A model generated the notes under the pieces. It was given only the letters and a program-made list of their open reading frames with translations. It did not search any database and was not told where the DNA came from. A DNA stretch of 64,000 nucleotides from Azospirillum sp. 412522 (lineage in GTDB: Bacteria > Pseudomonadota > Alphaproteobacteria > Azospirillales > Azospirillaceae). Positions 8,304 through 16,797 of this stretch are shown in pieces. Positions within the stretch are counted from its first letter, which is position 1; each line of letters opens with the position of its first letter. The stretch lies in assembly GCF_019805165.1 (NCBI RefSeq), contig NZ_RWIJ01000002.1:372001-436000 (forward strand). The letters run 5' to 3'. The position numbers and the translations under genes were made by a program.

Positions 8304-9821
8304 GTGAACCTCTTCTCCCTTCTCGATCAGGTGGCGGCCCGCTTCCCCGACCGCGGGGCGGTGTTCCAAGGCACCGACATGGTCCACAGCTTTGCCGGGC
8401 TGCGCTCGCGCGCCCTGCGCATCGCCGCCGGGCTGCGTGCAATGGGACAGCCGGGCGACCGGATCGCCATCGCCAGCGAGAATGTGCCGGAATATGTCGA
8501 GCTGTTCTTCGCCATCTGGGCCGCCGGCATGGCGGCGACGCCGGTGAATGCCAAGCTCCACCCGCGCGAGCTGGTGCAGATCCTGGAGGACTCCGGCGCG
8601 TCCACCGTCTTCGTCTCGCCAAAGCTGGCCGATGGGCTGGAACTGGCGCTGGCCGGGTCGCCGGCGGCGTCCTGCCGCCGCGTCGCCATCGGCGGGGCCG
8701 ATTACGCGGCGCTGGCGGCGGGGGAGGAATGGACCGGCCCGATCGACCCCGACCCGCAGGCGCTGGGCTGGCTGTTCTACACCAGCGGCACCACCGGGCG
8801 GTCGAAGGGGGCGATGCTGTCCCACCGCAACCTGCTGGCCATGACCATCGCCCATCTGGCGGATGTCGAGACGGTGGACGAGGCGTGCAGCCTGCTGCAT
8901 GCGGCGCCGATGTCGCACGGGTCCGGCCTCTACATGGCGGCCTATGTCGCCCGCGGCGCCCGGCAGGTGGTTCCGGCCTCCTCCGCCTTCGAGCCGTCGG
9001 AATTCCTCGACCTTTGCGACCGCCATCCCGGCTGCGGCGCCTTTCTCGCCCCGACCATGGTGCAGAGGCTGCGTCTGGAGGCGGAGCGCGACGGCCGCCG
9101 TCCGGCCAACCTGCGCTCCATCGTCTATGGCGGCGGTCCGATGTATGTGGAGGAACTGCGCCGCGCCCTCGCGACCTTCGGGCCGGTCTTCGCCCAGATC
9201 TACGGCCAGGGCGAGTCACCGATGACCATCACGTCGCTGCGTCGGGGCGATCATGTCAGCGACGATGATGCGGTGCTGGGCTCCGTCGGCTTCGCCCGCA
9301 GCGGCGTCGAGGTGGCGGTGGTGGACGCCGACGGCCGCCCCCTGCCGACCGGCGAGGTCGGCGAGATCGTCTGCCGCGGCGACGTGGTGATGGCCGGATA
9401 CTGGAACAATCCCCGGGCGACGGCCGAGGCCCTGCGCGGCGGGTGGCTGTTCACCGGCGACATGGGCTCCTTCGACCGGCGCGGCTACCTCACGCTGCGC
9501 GACCGGTCGAAGGACGTCATCATCAGCGGCGGCACCAACATCTATCCGCGCGAGGTCGAGGAGGTGCTGCTGCGCCACCCCGAGGTGGCCGAGGTCTGCG
9601 TCACCGGCCAGCCCGATCCGGAATGGGGCGAGATCGTCGTCGCCTTCATCGTCGCCGAACCCGGCCGCGAGATTTCCCCCGGCAGCCTCGACGCCCATTG
9701 CAACGCCAGCATCGCCCGCTTCAAGCGGCCCAAGCGTTACCTGTTCGTCGAGGAGCTGCCGAAGAACAATTACGGCAAGGTGGTGAAACGCGAACTGCGC
9801 GCGCGTCTGGCGAACGGGTAG
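8304..9821 (+). CDS. AMP-forming acyl-CoA ligase
   Basis: A 505-residue adenylate-forming enzyme that activates a carboxylic acid to its CoA thioester at the cost of ATP. The phosphate loop reads YTSGTTGRSKG (near residue 160), the adenine motif YGQGE near 300, the hinge GWLFTGDMG near 390, and the C-terminal catalytic lysine lies in the NYGKVVKREL motif. It starts with GTG at 8304 behind AGGAAGG. The chain length suits medium-chain or aromatic acids; no further beta-oxidation genes are adjacent, so the substrate is open. Confidence 0.9.
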   Translation: MNLFSLLDQVAARFPDRGAVFQGTDMVHSFAGLRSRALRIAAGLRAMGQPGDRIAIASENVPEYVELFFAIWAAGMAATPVNAKLHPRELVQILEDSGASTVFVSPKLADGLELALAGSPAASCRRVAIGGADYAALAAGEEWTGPIDPDPQALGWLFYTSGTTGRSKGAMLSHRNLLAMTIAHLADVETVDEACSLLHAAPMSHGSGLYMAAYVARGARQVVPASSAFEPSEFLDLCDRHPGCGAFLAPTMVQRLRLEAERDGRRPANLRSIVYGGGPMYVEELRRALATFGPVFAQIYGQGESPMTITSLRRGDHVSDDDAVLGSVGFARSGVEVAVVDADGRPLPTGEVGEIVCRGDVVMAGYWNNPRATAEALRGGWLFTGDMGSFDRRGYLTLRDRSKDVIISGGTNIYPREVEEVLLRHPEVAEVCVTGQPDPEWGEIVVAFIVAEPGREISPGSLDAHCNASIARFKRPKRYLFVEELPKNNYGKVVKRELRARLANG

Positions 9822-9842
9822 GGCAGGCGGGGAGCCGCCGCC

Positions 9843-10268
9843 TCAACGGCCGGCCGCCTGACGCCGCAGAGCCTTCAGCTCTTCGAAGCGGGCGCTCACG
9901 TCGCGCATGACGGACGCCATTCCCATCATCGCCCCATTCTCGTCCTTCAGCGGAACGATGGTGAACTCCACGGAAATGCGGCTGCCGTCCTTGCGCGTCG
10001 CCGGAACCGACAGCAGGTCGCCGCTGCCATAGCGGCTCACCCCCGTCCGCATCACCTCGTCATAGCCCTCCCAATGACGCTGCCGCTGCCGTTCGGGAAT
10101 GATGATGTCCAGCGATTGGCCCAGCGCTTCCTCGGCGGCGAAGCCGAACACGCGCTCGGCACCGGCGTTCCAGAACCGGATCACGCCTTGCCGGTCGGAA
10201 TAGACGATGGCCTCGGCCGGGCTGTTCAGCAGCCCCAGCCCCAGCCGTTCCAGGTCGTTCTCGGTCAT
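9843..10268 (-). CDS. Single PAS-domain protein
   Basis: A 141-residue protein that is essentially one PAS domain (IVYSDRQGVIRFWNAGAERVFGF, GQSLDIIIPERQR) plus a PAC-like end (PLKDENGAMMGMASVMRDVSARFEE). The sequence resembles flavin- or haem-independent PAS sensors such as PpsR-like or PYP-like modules; a LOV cysteine (GRNCRFL) is absent. It has no output domain, so it must act through a partner. It lies 38 bases downstream of the VanB-like reductase gene on the same strand and probably shares its SoxR-type promoter, suggesting a redox-related sensing role. Confidence 0.8.
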   Translation of the reverse strand: MTENDLERLGLGLLNSPAEAIVYSDRQGVIRFWNAGAERVFGFAAEEALGQSLDIIIPERQRQRHWEGYDEVMRTGVSRYGSGDLLSVPATRKDGSRISVEFTIVPLKDENGAMMGMASVMRDVSARFEELKALRRQAAGR

Positions 10269-10306
10269 TCGTTTCCTCATTTTTCCTGTGGTTGAGGTGC
10301 CGGCTT

Positions 10307-11314
10307 TCAAACGTCCAGCACCAATCTTGCGCTCAGGGCGCGCGACACGCACAGCATCATCGTCTTGCCGGCGGCGCGCTCGGCCTTCGACAGGACGCTG
10401 TCGCGGTGGTCGGGTTCGCCCTCCAGGACCGTCGTTTCGCAGGTGCCGCAGATGCCCTGCTCGCAGGACGAATCCACCGCGACCCCTGCGGCGTCGAGCG
10501 CCTCGAGAATGCTGGTTCCCGCCGCCACCGTGACCGTCACGCCGGAACGGGCGCAAACCACCTCGAAGCTGCCGTCCGGCACAGCCTCCTCCGACGCATC
10601 GCCCCGGGCCGCCTCCGCGGGCGGCGTGAACCACTCGAATCGGACATCCTGTGTCGGCGAAGCTGCGGCGGCCACGGCCTGCATCAACCGTTGCGGACCG
10701 CAGCAATAGATCAGGGCATCGGCCGGGGCGGATGCCAGCAGCGCGTCCACCGCCAGCCTTCGGCCCTGGTCGGCGGCATGGAGTTCGACCCGGCCGTGGG
10801 GCAGCGCCAGGAGTTCGTCGAGGAACGGCGCCGCCGCTGCGCTGCGCACGCAATAATGCAGGACCCAGTCGGCCCGGCGGCCGGCGGCAGCGCGGACCAT
10901 CGGCAGCAGCGGCGTGATGCCGATGCCGCCGGCGATGAACAGATAGCGCGGCGCGTCGTCGAAGCGGAAGCTGTTGCGGGGCAGGGCGGCCGTGACGGTG
11001 GTGCCGGGTTCCAGCTCGCCATGGATGAAACGCGATCCCCGGCCGCCCGGCACGTTCAGAACGGCAATGCGGTAAGCCTGCCGATCCGCCGGATCGCCGC
11101 ACAGCGAATAGGACCGCAAGGCGCCGTCCGGCAGATGGATGTCGATGTGCGCGCCCGGTTCAGCCGGCGGTAGCCGCCCGCCGTCCGGATCGCGCAATTC
11201 CACCAGCCGCACCTGTGGCGCGACCTGCTCCAGACGGTGGACCCGCAGCGTCCGTGTCGCTGTGGGTGGACTCGTGAGTGGACCGCGGGGCGTTTGCGGT
11301 GGAGTGCTGCTCAT
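10307..11314 (-). CDS. VanB/phthalate-dioxygenase-reductase type flavoprotein with plant-type 2Fe-2S
   Basis: A 335-residue electron-transfer reductase: FMN domain (RSYSLCGDP), NAD domain (AGGIGITPLLPM, then YCCGP) and a C-terminal ferredoxin domain with C284-x4-C289-x2-C292-x29-C322. Such proteins pass electrons from NADH to a Rieske oxygenase, but no oxygenase gene is nearby. Start chosen at the methionine of MSSTPP because AGGCAGGACG precedes it; two earlier ATG codons (11344, 11347) are possible. Its promoter carries a SoxR box, so it is probably induced by redox-cycling compounds and may reduce them or repair oxidised partners. Confidence 0.87.
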   Translation of the reverse strand: MSSTPPQTPRGPLTSPPTATRTLRVHRLEQVAPQVRLVELRDPDGGRLPPAEPGAHIDIHLPDGALRSYSLCGDPADRQAYRIAVLNVPGGRGSRFIHGELEPGTTVTAALPRNSFRFDDAPRYLFIAGGIGITPLLPMVRAAAGRRADWVLHYCVRSAAAAPFLDELLALPHGRVELHAADQGRRLAVDALLASAPADALIYCCGPQRLMQAVAAAASPTQDVRFEWFTPPAEAARGDASEEAVPDGSFEVVCARSGVTVTVAAGTSILEALDAAGVAVDSSCEQGICGTCETTVLEGEPDHRDSVLSKAERAAGKTMMLCVSRALSARLVLDV

Positions 11315-11393
11315 CGTCCTGCCTGCCTTGCGAGGTTTGTCCATCATCAAATCGGGACCCACAGGAATGTGGTATGCCAGATCCAATAAGGGC

Positions 11394-11424
11394 AGCCTAA
11401 AACCTCAAGCTAACTTCAGGTCAA
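11394..11424 (-). promoter_or_regulatory. SoxR-type promoter (SoxR box between -35 and -10)
   Basis: On the minus strand the order is TTGACC (-35, 11424-11419), a 19-base spacer holding the dyad CCTGAAGTTAGCTTGAGG (11420-11403), and TAGGCT (-10, 11399-11394). The SoxR operator of enterobacteria and pseudomonads is CCTCAAGTT(A/T)(A/G)CTTGAGG in a 19-base spacer; this site differs at two positions. The overlong spacer is the mark of promoters activated by MerR-family proteins through DNA untwisting. It lies about 80 bases before the VanB-like reductase start. No soxR gene is in the window. Confidence 0.85.
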
Positions 11425-11533
11425 GCGGAGATTGACAGTTTAACTTTGCGCCTACAGATTAAAAGCACATAAGTGTGGTTATGGAAATAATGCGGCGAAC
11501 GCAACCCTGAATCTGCCGCCTTGCGCGCCGGCG

Positions 11534-12163
11534 TCATCGCAGTTTCTGATAGAGGTCGTCGGATTCCTCGCCGGTGCAGACGCAGATGCCGCGGGCCGGC
11601 TCCTCGCCGGCGTTGAGATAGGCATGGCCCATGCTGCTGTCGAGGTAGATGCCGTCGCCGACACCGAGGACCGTCGGTTCATAGAACTCGGTATGGACGG
11701 CGACACGGCCGGCGGTGACGTAGAAATACTCCTCGCCGGAGTGGCGCAGCAGCGCCCCGAACTCCTCCAGCGTGCGCGCCCGGATCTCGGCCAGGATCGG
11801 CACCATCTGCTTTCCCACCAGATCGGTACATTGATAGCGGTAGGAATAGAAGGTCGTATCGACCAGATGCCCCTGCCCGGCCCGGCTGACGCTGCGGCGG
11901 GCGGTGATGACCTGCGGGCGATCCGGCCGCGACCCGGCCGGCTCGAACAGTTCCGCGATCTCGATCTTCAAGCCGGAGGTCAGCTGCAGCAGCTTGTCGT
12001 AGGTCAGCGACATCTGGCCGTTTTCAACCTTCGACAAAGTCGACAGGGCCATTCCGGTGCGTTCCGCCACCTGCTTCAAGGTCAAGCCGCGCGCCCGGCG
12101 CGCGGCCTTCAGGCAAACGCCCAGCCGCGATGTGGTGTTGGCCAGCTCATCGTGATCCTGCAT
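11534..12163 (-). CDS. XRE-family regulator with C-terminal cupin
   Basis: A 209-residue protein with a helix-turn-helix at about residues 14-70 (LKAARRARGLTLKQVAERTG, ALSTLSKVENGQ) and a cupin_2 domain from about 115 (RHSGEEYFYVTAGRVAVHTE, DGIYLDSSMGHAYLN). This architecture (PuuR/SutR-like) usually senses a small metabolite in the cupin pocket and represses a neighbouring catabolic operon. It is divergent from the amidase-transporter-dehydrogenase genes, with 236 bases between. Start at 12163 (MQDHDEL) rather than 12199 is a judgement on family length. Confidence 0.88.
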   Translation of the reverse strand: MQDHDELANTTSRLGVCLKAARRARGLTLKQVAERTGMALSTLSKVENGQMSLTYDKLLQLTSGLKIEIAELFEPAGSRPDRPQVITARRSVSRAGQGHLVDTTFYSYRYQCTDLVGKQMVPILAEIRARTLEEFGALLRHSGEEYFYVTAGRVAVHTEFYEPTVLGVGDGIYLDSSMGHAYLNAGEEPARGICVCTGEESDDLYQKLR

Positions 12164-12399
12164 CGACGCTTCCCGTTTCCCTGTCACCGGCGCTGCCAAT
12201 TTTCCAGGCAGGATTTATTGCATACGCTAAAAAGTTTTCACGAGCCTTTTCGGCAGATTAACGGGTCGAATCCTTTTCTGCCATATGTTTGCGCAGTGAG
12301 AGAAGGAAAGCGCCCATTTGCTGACCATATAAACAATTTGACCGATGCGCTAAACTCTGTGACGATGCATCAAATTGAAGCCGGACGGATACCGCCGCC

Positions 12400-13932
12400 A
12401 TGCCCGATTCAACCGCTCCCGGGTCGATTGTCCCGACCTCCTCCGTCGCCGATCTCTCCCTGCTGGACATGCGCGACCGGATCGCCGGGAAAAGCCTGTC
12501 GCCCGTCGAGTTGGTGGAAGCCTGCCTTGCCCGGATCGATCTCGTCAATCCGGCGGTCAACGCCGTGGTCGCGCTCGACGCCGACAAGGCCCGCAAGGCC
12601 GCGGAAGAGGCCGAGGCGGCGATCCGGCGCGGCGACAGCGTCGGTCCGCTGCACGGGATCCCGCTTCTGGTCAAGGACACGCAGGACACCGCCGGGCTCC
12701 GCACCACCTATGGGAGTCCGCTCTTCGCAAACCATGTGCCGGCCGCCGACCAGGGATCGGTCGCCCGGCTGCGCGCCGCCGGCGCCATCGTTCTCGGCAA
12801 GACCAACACGCCGGAATGGGCGGCGGGCGGCAACACCCGGAACCCGGTCTACGGCGCGACCGGCAACCCGTTCGACCCGTCGCGGTCGTCGGCCGGCTCG
12901 TCGGGCGGATCGGCGGTGGCGCTCGCCTGCGGGATGGCGCCGCTGGCGACCGGATCGGACACCGGCGGCAGCCTGCGCAACCCGGCGGGATATGCCGGCA
13001 TCGTCGGAATGCGCCCGTCCTACGGGCTGGTCGCCAGCGAGCGCCGCGCCATCGGCTGGTCGAACCTGTCGACCGACGGGCCGATGGCGCGCACCGTGGC
13101 GGACTTGGCGCTGATGCTGTCCGTCATGGCCAGCGACGACCGCCGCGACCCGCTCGCCTACAGCCTGCCGGACGAGCCGGTGCGCGGCCGGGCGGAACGC
13201 TGGTCTCCCGTCGCCGCCGCCGACCTGTCCCGGCTGCGCATTGCCGCGACCGAGGATTTCGGCTTCGCCCCGACCGCCCAGGACATCCGCCGCGTCTTCC
13301 GCGACCGCGTCGGTCACATCGCCCCGCTGGCCGCCGCCTGCGTGGAGGCGACGCCGGACTGCACGGGCGCCGACGATGCCTTCGCCGTGCTGCGGGCCTC
13401 GGTCTTCCTGGCGATGCACGCCAAGACCTTCCGCGAACGTCCCGACATGCTCGGCCCCAATGTCCGGGCCAATATCGAGGAGGGGCTGGGCTACAGCCTG
13501 GAGGACTACACCCGCGCCGCGACGACGCAGACTCGGATCTACCGGTCCTTCCAGTCCTTCTTCGAAACCCACGACCTGCTGATCAGCCCGACCATCACCG
13601 TCAGCCCGCGCCCCTGGAGCGAGCTGTACCCGCGCGAGATCGACGGCCGGCCGACCCGCTCCTACTTCCACTGGCTGGCGCTGGCCTATGGCGTGACGCT
13701 GGCGGGTCATCCGGCCCTGAGCCTGCCGGTCGGGCTGGACGAGTCCGGACTGCCCTTCGGCCTGCAGATCGTCGGCCCGCGCGGTGGCGACGCGCTGGTG
13801 CTCGCCGCCGCCGCCGCGCTGGAGGCGGCCTTCGCCGGCGATCCGGCGCTGTGCCGTCCGGTGCCGGATCTGCAGAAGCTGGCCGCGGCACCGCCACTGT
13901 CCCGGACCCCCGGTTTCCTCGCCTGGGACTGA
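12400..13932 (+). CDS. Amidase-signature family amidase
   Basis: A 510-residue cytoplasmic amide hydrolase. The Ser-cisSer-Lys triad is visible: K92 in LLVKDTQD, cis-Ser S167 in AGSSGGSA, and nucleophile S191 in DTGGSLRNPA; the 24-residue distance between the two serines equals that of fatty acid amide hydrolase. The family cleaves amides from indole-acetamide to aryl amides and N-carbamoyl compounds, so sequence alone does not give the substrate. First gene of a plus-strand set with an MFS carrier (126 bases on) and a DadA-like oxidoreductase, under a divergent XRE-cupin regulator: uptake, hydrolysis and oxidation of a nitrogenous compound. Confidence 0.9.
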   Translation: MPDSTAPGSIVPTSSVADLSLLDMRDRIAGKSLSPVELVEACLARIDLVNPAVNAVVALDADKARKAAEEAEAAIRRGDSVGPLHGIPLLVKDTQDTAGLRTTYGSPLFANHVPAADQGSVARLRAAGAIVLGKTNTPEWAAGGNTRNPVYGATGNPFDPSRSSAGSSGGSAVALACGMAPLATGSDTGGSLRNPAGYAGIVGMRPSYGLVASERRAIGWSNLSTDGPMARTVADLALMLSVMASDDRRDPLAYSLPDEPVRGRAERWSPVAAADLSRLRIAATEDFGFAPTAQDIRRVFRDRVGHIAPLAAACVEATPDCTGADDAFAVLRASVFLAMHAKTFRERPDMLGPNVRANIEEGLGYSLEDYTRAATTQTRIYRSFQSFFETHDLLISPTITVSPRPWSELYPREIDGRPTRSYFHWLALAYGVTLAGHPALSLPVGLDESGLPFGLQIVGPRGGDALVLAAAAALEAAFAGDPALCRPVPDLQKLAAAPPLSRTPGFLAWD

Positions 13933-14058
13933 CGAGCCTTTCAGTTTCGAACCTTTTCTCGACGTCGGACTATCCGGCTGCCGGCGACCTGCCGCTCCGG
14001 CAACCCCCACCGAAAACCGATGGAGCCGAGCTTCCCCTTCCCTTGACGGAGACCCCGC

Positions 14059-15297
14059 ATGTCCGCCCTCAAGACGCACAAGACCAGCATCATCGGGTTT
14101 TCACTGCTCTATCTGGCTTTCTGCATCTCCTATATCGACCGGGCGGCGATCTCGATCGCGTTGGGCCAGATCGGCAAGGATTTCAACCTCCAGGCCTCGG
14201 ACCTGGGCATCGTCATCAGCGTCTTCTTCCTCGGCTACTCGCTGATGCAGATCCCCGGCGGCTGGCTGGCCGACCGTTTCGGCTCCAAATCCGTGATCGT
14301 GGTTTCGATCGCCCTGTGGTCCGTCTTCACGGTAACGACCAGCTTCGCCTGGTCCCTGGGGTCTCTGATCGCCATCCGTCTGATGTTCGGCATCGCCGAG
14401 GGCGGGTTCCCGCCCGCCGCCATCAAGGCGGTGGCGGAGATGTTCAGCAAGGACAACAAGCCGAAGATGTCGGCCTTGCTGACCTCGTCCAACTATGCCG
14501 GCAGCATGATCGCCCCGCTGGTGATGGCGCCGCTGATCCTGGGGCTGGGCTGGCGCCATGCCTTCGAGGCCATCGGCTTCGCCGGGATCGCCTTCGCCGT
14601 CGCCTATTTCCTGCTGGTCCCCAACGATGCGAAGCCCGCTTCCGCGCAGGGCAAAGCGGGCCAGGGGAAACCGGCAAACCGCATCGACTGGGCGACCACC
14701 CGCATCCTGCTGAAGACCCCGTTCCTGTGGCAGCTGGTCGTGGTCTGGTTCGGCCTGAGCTGCGTGAACAAGGGGCTGGATAGCTGGATGCCGCTCTATC
14801 TGCTCCAGCAGCGCGGCCTGGACCTCAAGGCGGTCGGCGTCCTGGTGCCGATCCCCTTCCTGCTCGCCACCATCGCCACCGCCATCGGCGGCTGGGTGAT
14901 GACGCGCTTCTTCGCCGACCGGGAGAAATACCTGCTGATCGGCAGCGCGGCGCTGACCGGCATCTTCCTCTTCGCGATGTACCGGGCGGAGAGCATCGCC
15001 GCCTTGATCGTCTTCCAGTCCATCGTCTATTTCTTCAAGTCCTTCGTCCTGGCGACGGTCATCGCCCTGCCGACCAAGGTGCTGCACGAGAGCCAGCTCG
15101 GCACCGGCATCGGCATGGTCAATCTGGGCGGCCAGATCGCCGGCTTCATCGCGCCGATGGTGATGGGCTTCCTGGTGTCGGCCAGCGGGTCCTTCGACAC
15201 GGCCTTCGGCTTCCTGATCGTCATGACCGCCCTGTCGGTCGCGGTCGCCACCACCCTGCGGAGCGGCCGGCAGCGCCTTGCCACCAGCGCCGCCTGA
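14059..15297 (+). CDS. MFS transporter, anion:cation symporter type
   Basis: A 412-residue twelve-helix carrier. YLAFCISYIDRAAISIA in helix 1 and GGWLADRFGSKSVI in loop 2-3 are typical of the ACS family (hexuronate, galactonate, phthalate and similar organic anions with protons). A glycine- and lysine-rich loop (about 195-210) separates the halves. It is placed between the amidase and an FAD-dependent oxidoreductase, so it probably imports the amidase substrate or the acid from which the set works. Confidence 0.88.
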   Translation: MSALKTHKTSIIGFSLLYLAFCISYIDRAAISIALGQIGKDFNLQASDLGIVISVFFLGYSLMQIPGGWLADRFGSKSVIVVSIALWSVFTVTTSFAWSLGSLIAIRLMFGIAEGGFPPAAIKAVAEMFSKDNKPKMSALLTSSNYAGSMIAPLVMAPLILGLGWRHAFEAIGFAGIAFAVAYFLLVPNDAKPASAQGKAGQGKPANRIDWATTRILLKTPFLWQLVVVWFGLSCVNKGLDSWMPLYLLQQRGLDLKAVGVLVPIPFLLATIATAIGGWVMTRFFADREKYLLIGSAALTGIFLFAMYRAESIAALIVFQSIVYFFKSFVLATVIALPTKVLHESQLGTGIGMVNLGGQIAGFIAPMVMGFLVSASGSFDTAFGFLIVMTALSVAVATTLRSGRQRLATSAA

Positions 15298-15449
15298 CCC
15301 TCGGCACAAGCCCCAAGCCTGGTCACCGGTTCATCCGGCGTTCGCGGACCGGTCTGCAATCATGGAGTTCGTCTTGCCCATCCCTGCCCTGCCTTTCTCC
15401 CATCCTCGCCTCAAGATCGCCGACACCGCCAAGGCCCGGACCTGACATC

Positions 15450-16697
15450 ATGAAGCAGGCAATCATTCTCGGCGCCGGCATGGTGGGGATCGCCACCGCC
15501 CTCCAGCTCCAGAAACGGGGCTGGGAGGTCGCGGTGGTGGACCGCCGCGGGCCGGGCGAGGAGACGAGCTACGGCAATGCCGGCATCATCCAGTGCGAGG
15601 CGGTCAGCCCCTACCCGATGCCGCGCGACTTCGGCACGCTGGCCGCCGTGGCGACCGGCCGGACCAACGACGTCCATTATCACGCCGGGGCTTTGTCGGG
15701 CCATGCTGAGGCGCTCGCCCGCTACTGGTGGCATTCGGCAGGCAAGCGGCACGCCCGCATTTCCGACGCCTATGCGCGGCTGATCGCCCAGGCGACGGCC
15801 GGCCATGACGAACTGATGGGCGACGCGCAAGTGGACGCGCGGATGGACGGGCTCGTCCGGCGCGAGGGTTACCGCGTGCTGTTCCGGCGGCAGGACCTGC
15901 TCGACAAGGCGCTGGCCGCGGCGGAGGACAACCGGAAGCGCTGGGGCGTGCGCTTCCAGGCCCTGACGCCCGGCGGACTGGCACAGGCGGAGCCGGCCCT
16001 GAAACAGACGGGCGTTGGCGCGATCCGCTGGCTCGACCCGTGGACGGTCTCCGATCCCGGCGCCCTGGTCGCCGCCTATGGCCGGCGCCTCGTCGAGGCC
16101 GGCGGCCGGCTACTGGAAGGCGACGCCCGCACCCTGTCGGCCGGTCCCCGGGGCGGCTGGGCGGTCGACACCGCCGACGGCCGGCTGGAAGCCGAGGCGG
16201 TCGTCGTGGCGCTCGGCCCCTGGTCGGCCGAGGTGCTGCGACCGTTCGGCTACCGGCTGCCGATGGTCCGCAAGCGGGGCTACCACCGCCATTACGCCGG
16301 TGGTGACCGCCTGTCGCTGCCGCTGCTGGACACCGGCTTCGGCTATGTGCTGGCCCCCATGGCGCGGGGGATGCGGATCACCACCGGGGCGCAGTTCACC
16401 CACGCCGACGCCGGCGCCGATCCGGTCCAGCTCGACCGGGCGGAATGGGCGGTCGAGACCCTCATCGACCTCGGCGCCCCGGTCGAGGCGGAGCCGTGGC
16501 ACGGAACGCGGCCCTGCCTGCCCGACATGCTGCCGCTCATCGGCGAGGCGCCGGGACATTCCGGCCTCTGGATGAATTTCGGCCATGGCCACCAGGGCTT
16601 CACGCTGGGACCGGCGAGCGGCCGCCTGCTGGCGGAAATGATGGGAGGCGACCAACCCTTCACCGATCCCACCGCATTCCGGCCCGACCGCCGCTAG
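15450..16697 (+). CDS. FAD-dependent D-amino-acid dehydrogenase-like oxidoreductase
   Basis: A 415-residue DAO-family flavoprotein. The FAD-binding motif GAGMVGIATALQLQKRGWEV is at the N-terminus; GVGAIRWLDPWTVSDPGAL and the C-terminal MNFGHGHQGFTLGPASGRLLAEM match DadA-type enzymes. DadA passes electrons to the respiratory chain, oxidising D-amino acids to keto acids and ammonia; related members act on N-methyl amines or hydroxyproline. The amidase two genes upstream could release such an amine from an amide. No signal peptide; likely membrane-associated on the inside. Confidence 0.85.
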   Translation: MKQAIILGAGMVGIATALQLQKRGWEVAVVDRRGPGEETSYGNAGIIQCEAVSPYPMPRDFGTLAAVATGRTNDVHYHAGALSGHAEALARYWWHSAGKRHARISDAYARLIAQATAGHDELMGDAQVDARMDGLVRREGYRVLFRRQDLLDKALAAAEDNRKRWGVRFQALTPGGLAQAEPALKQTGVGAIRWLDPWTVSDPGALVAAYGRRLVEAGGRLLEGDARTLSAGPRGGWAVDTADGRLEAEAVVVALGPWSAEVLRPFGYRLPMVRKRGYHRHYAGGDRLSLPLLDTGFGYVLAPMARGMRITTGAQFTHADAGADPVQLDRAEWAVETLIDLGAPVEAEPWHGTRPCLPDMLPLIGEAPGHSGLWMNFGHGHQGFTLGPASGRLLAEMMGGDQPFTDPTAFRPDRR

Positions 16698-16797
16698 GGT
16701 GCGATCGGTTCAGGCTGGAATCCGCCAGAGGACTCAATCGGCATCTGACGGACCCTGAAGCCGTCGGTGACGGCCTGGAGGCAAGTTGGCGGGCGCC

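Noticed and set aside
7314..9026. A 570-codon minus-strand frame over the XRE regulator and acyl-CoA ligase
   Set aside because: It mirrors two clear plus-strand genes and has no recognisable domain.
9825..9843. AGGCGG/CCGCCT hairpin between the acyl-CoA ligase and PAS genes
   Set aside because: Six pairs, overlapping a stop codon and without a T tract; too weak to call a terminator.
12332..12375. TTGACC near 12338 as the amidase promoter and TTTGA...TCAAA as operator
   Set aside because: No convincing -10 at proper distance and the dyad is imperfect.
12375..14783. An 802-codon plus-strand frame across the amidase and MFS genes
   Set aside because: It lies in another frame than both genes, with arginine-rich low-complexity translation, and would span a gene boundary.
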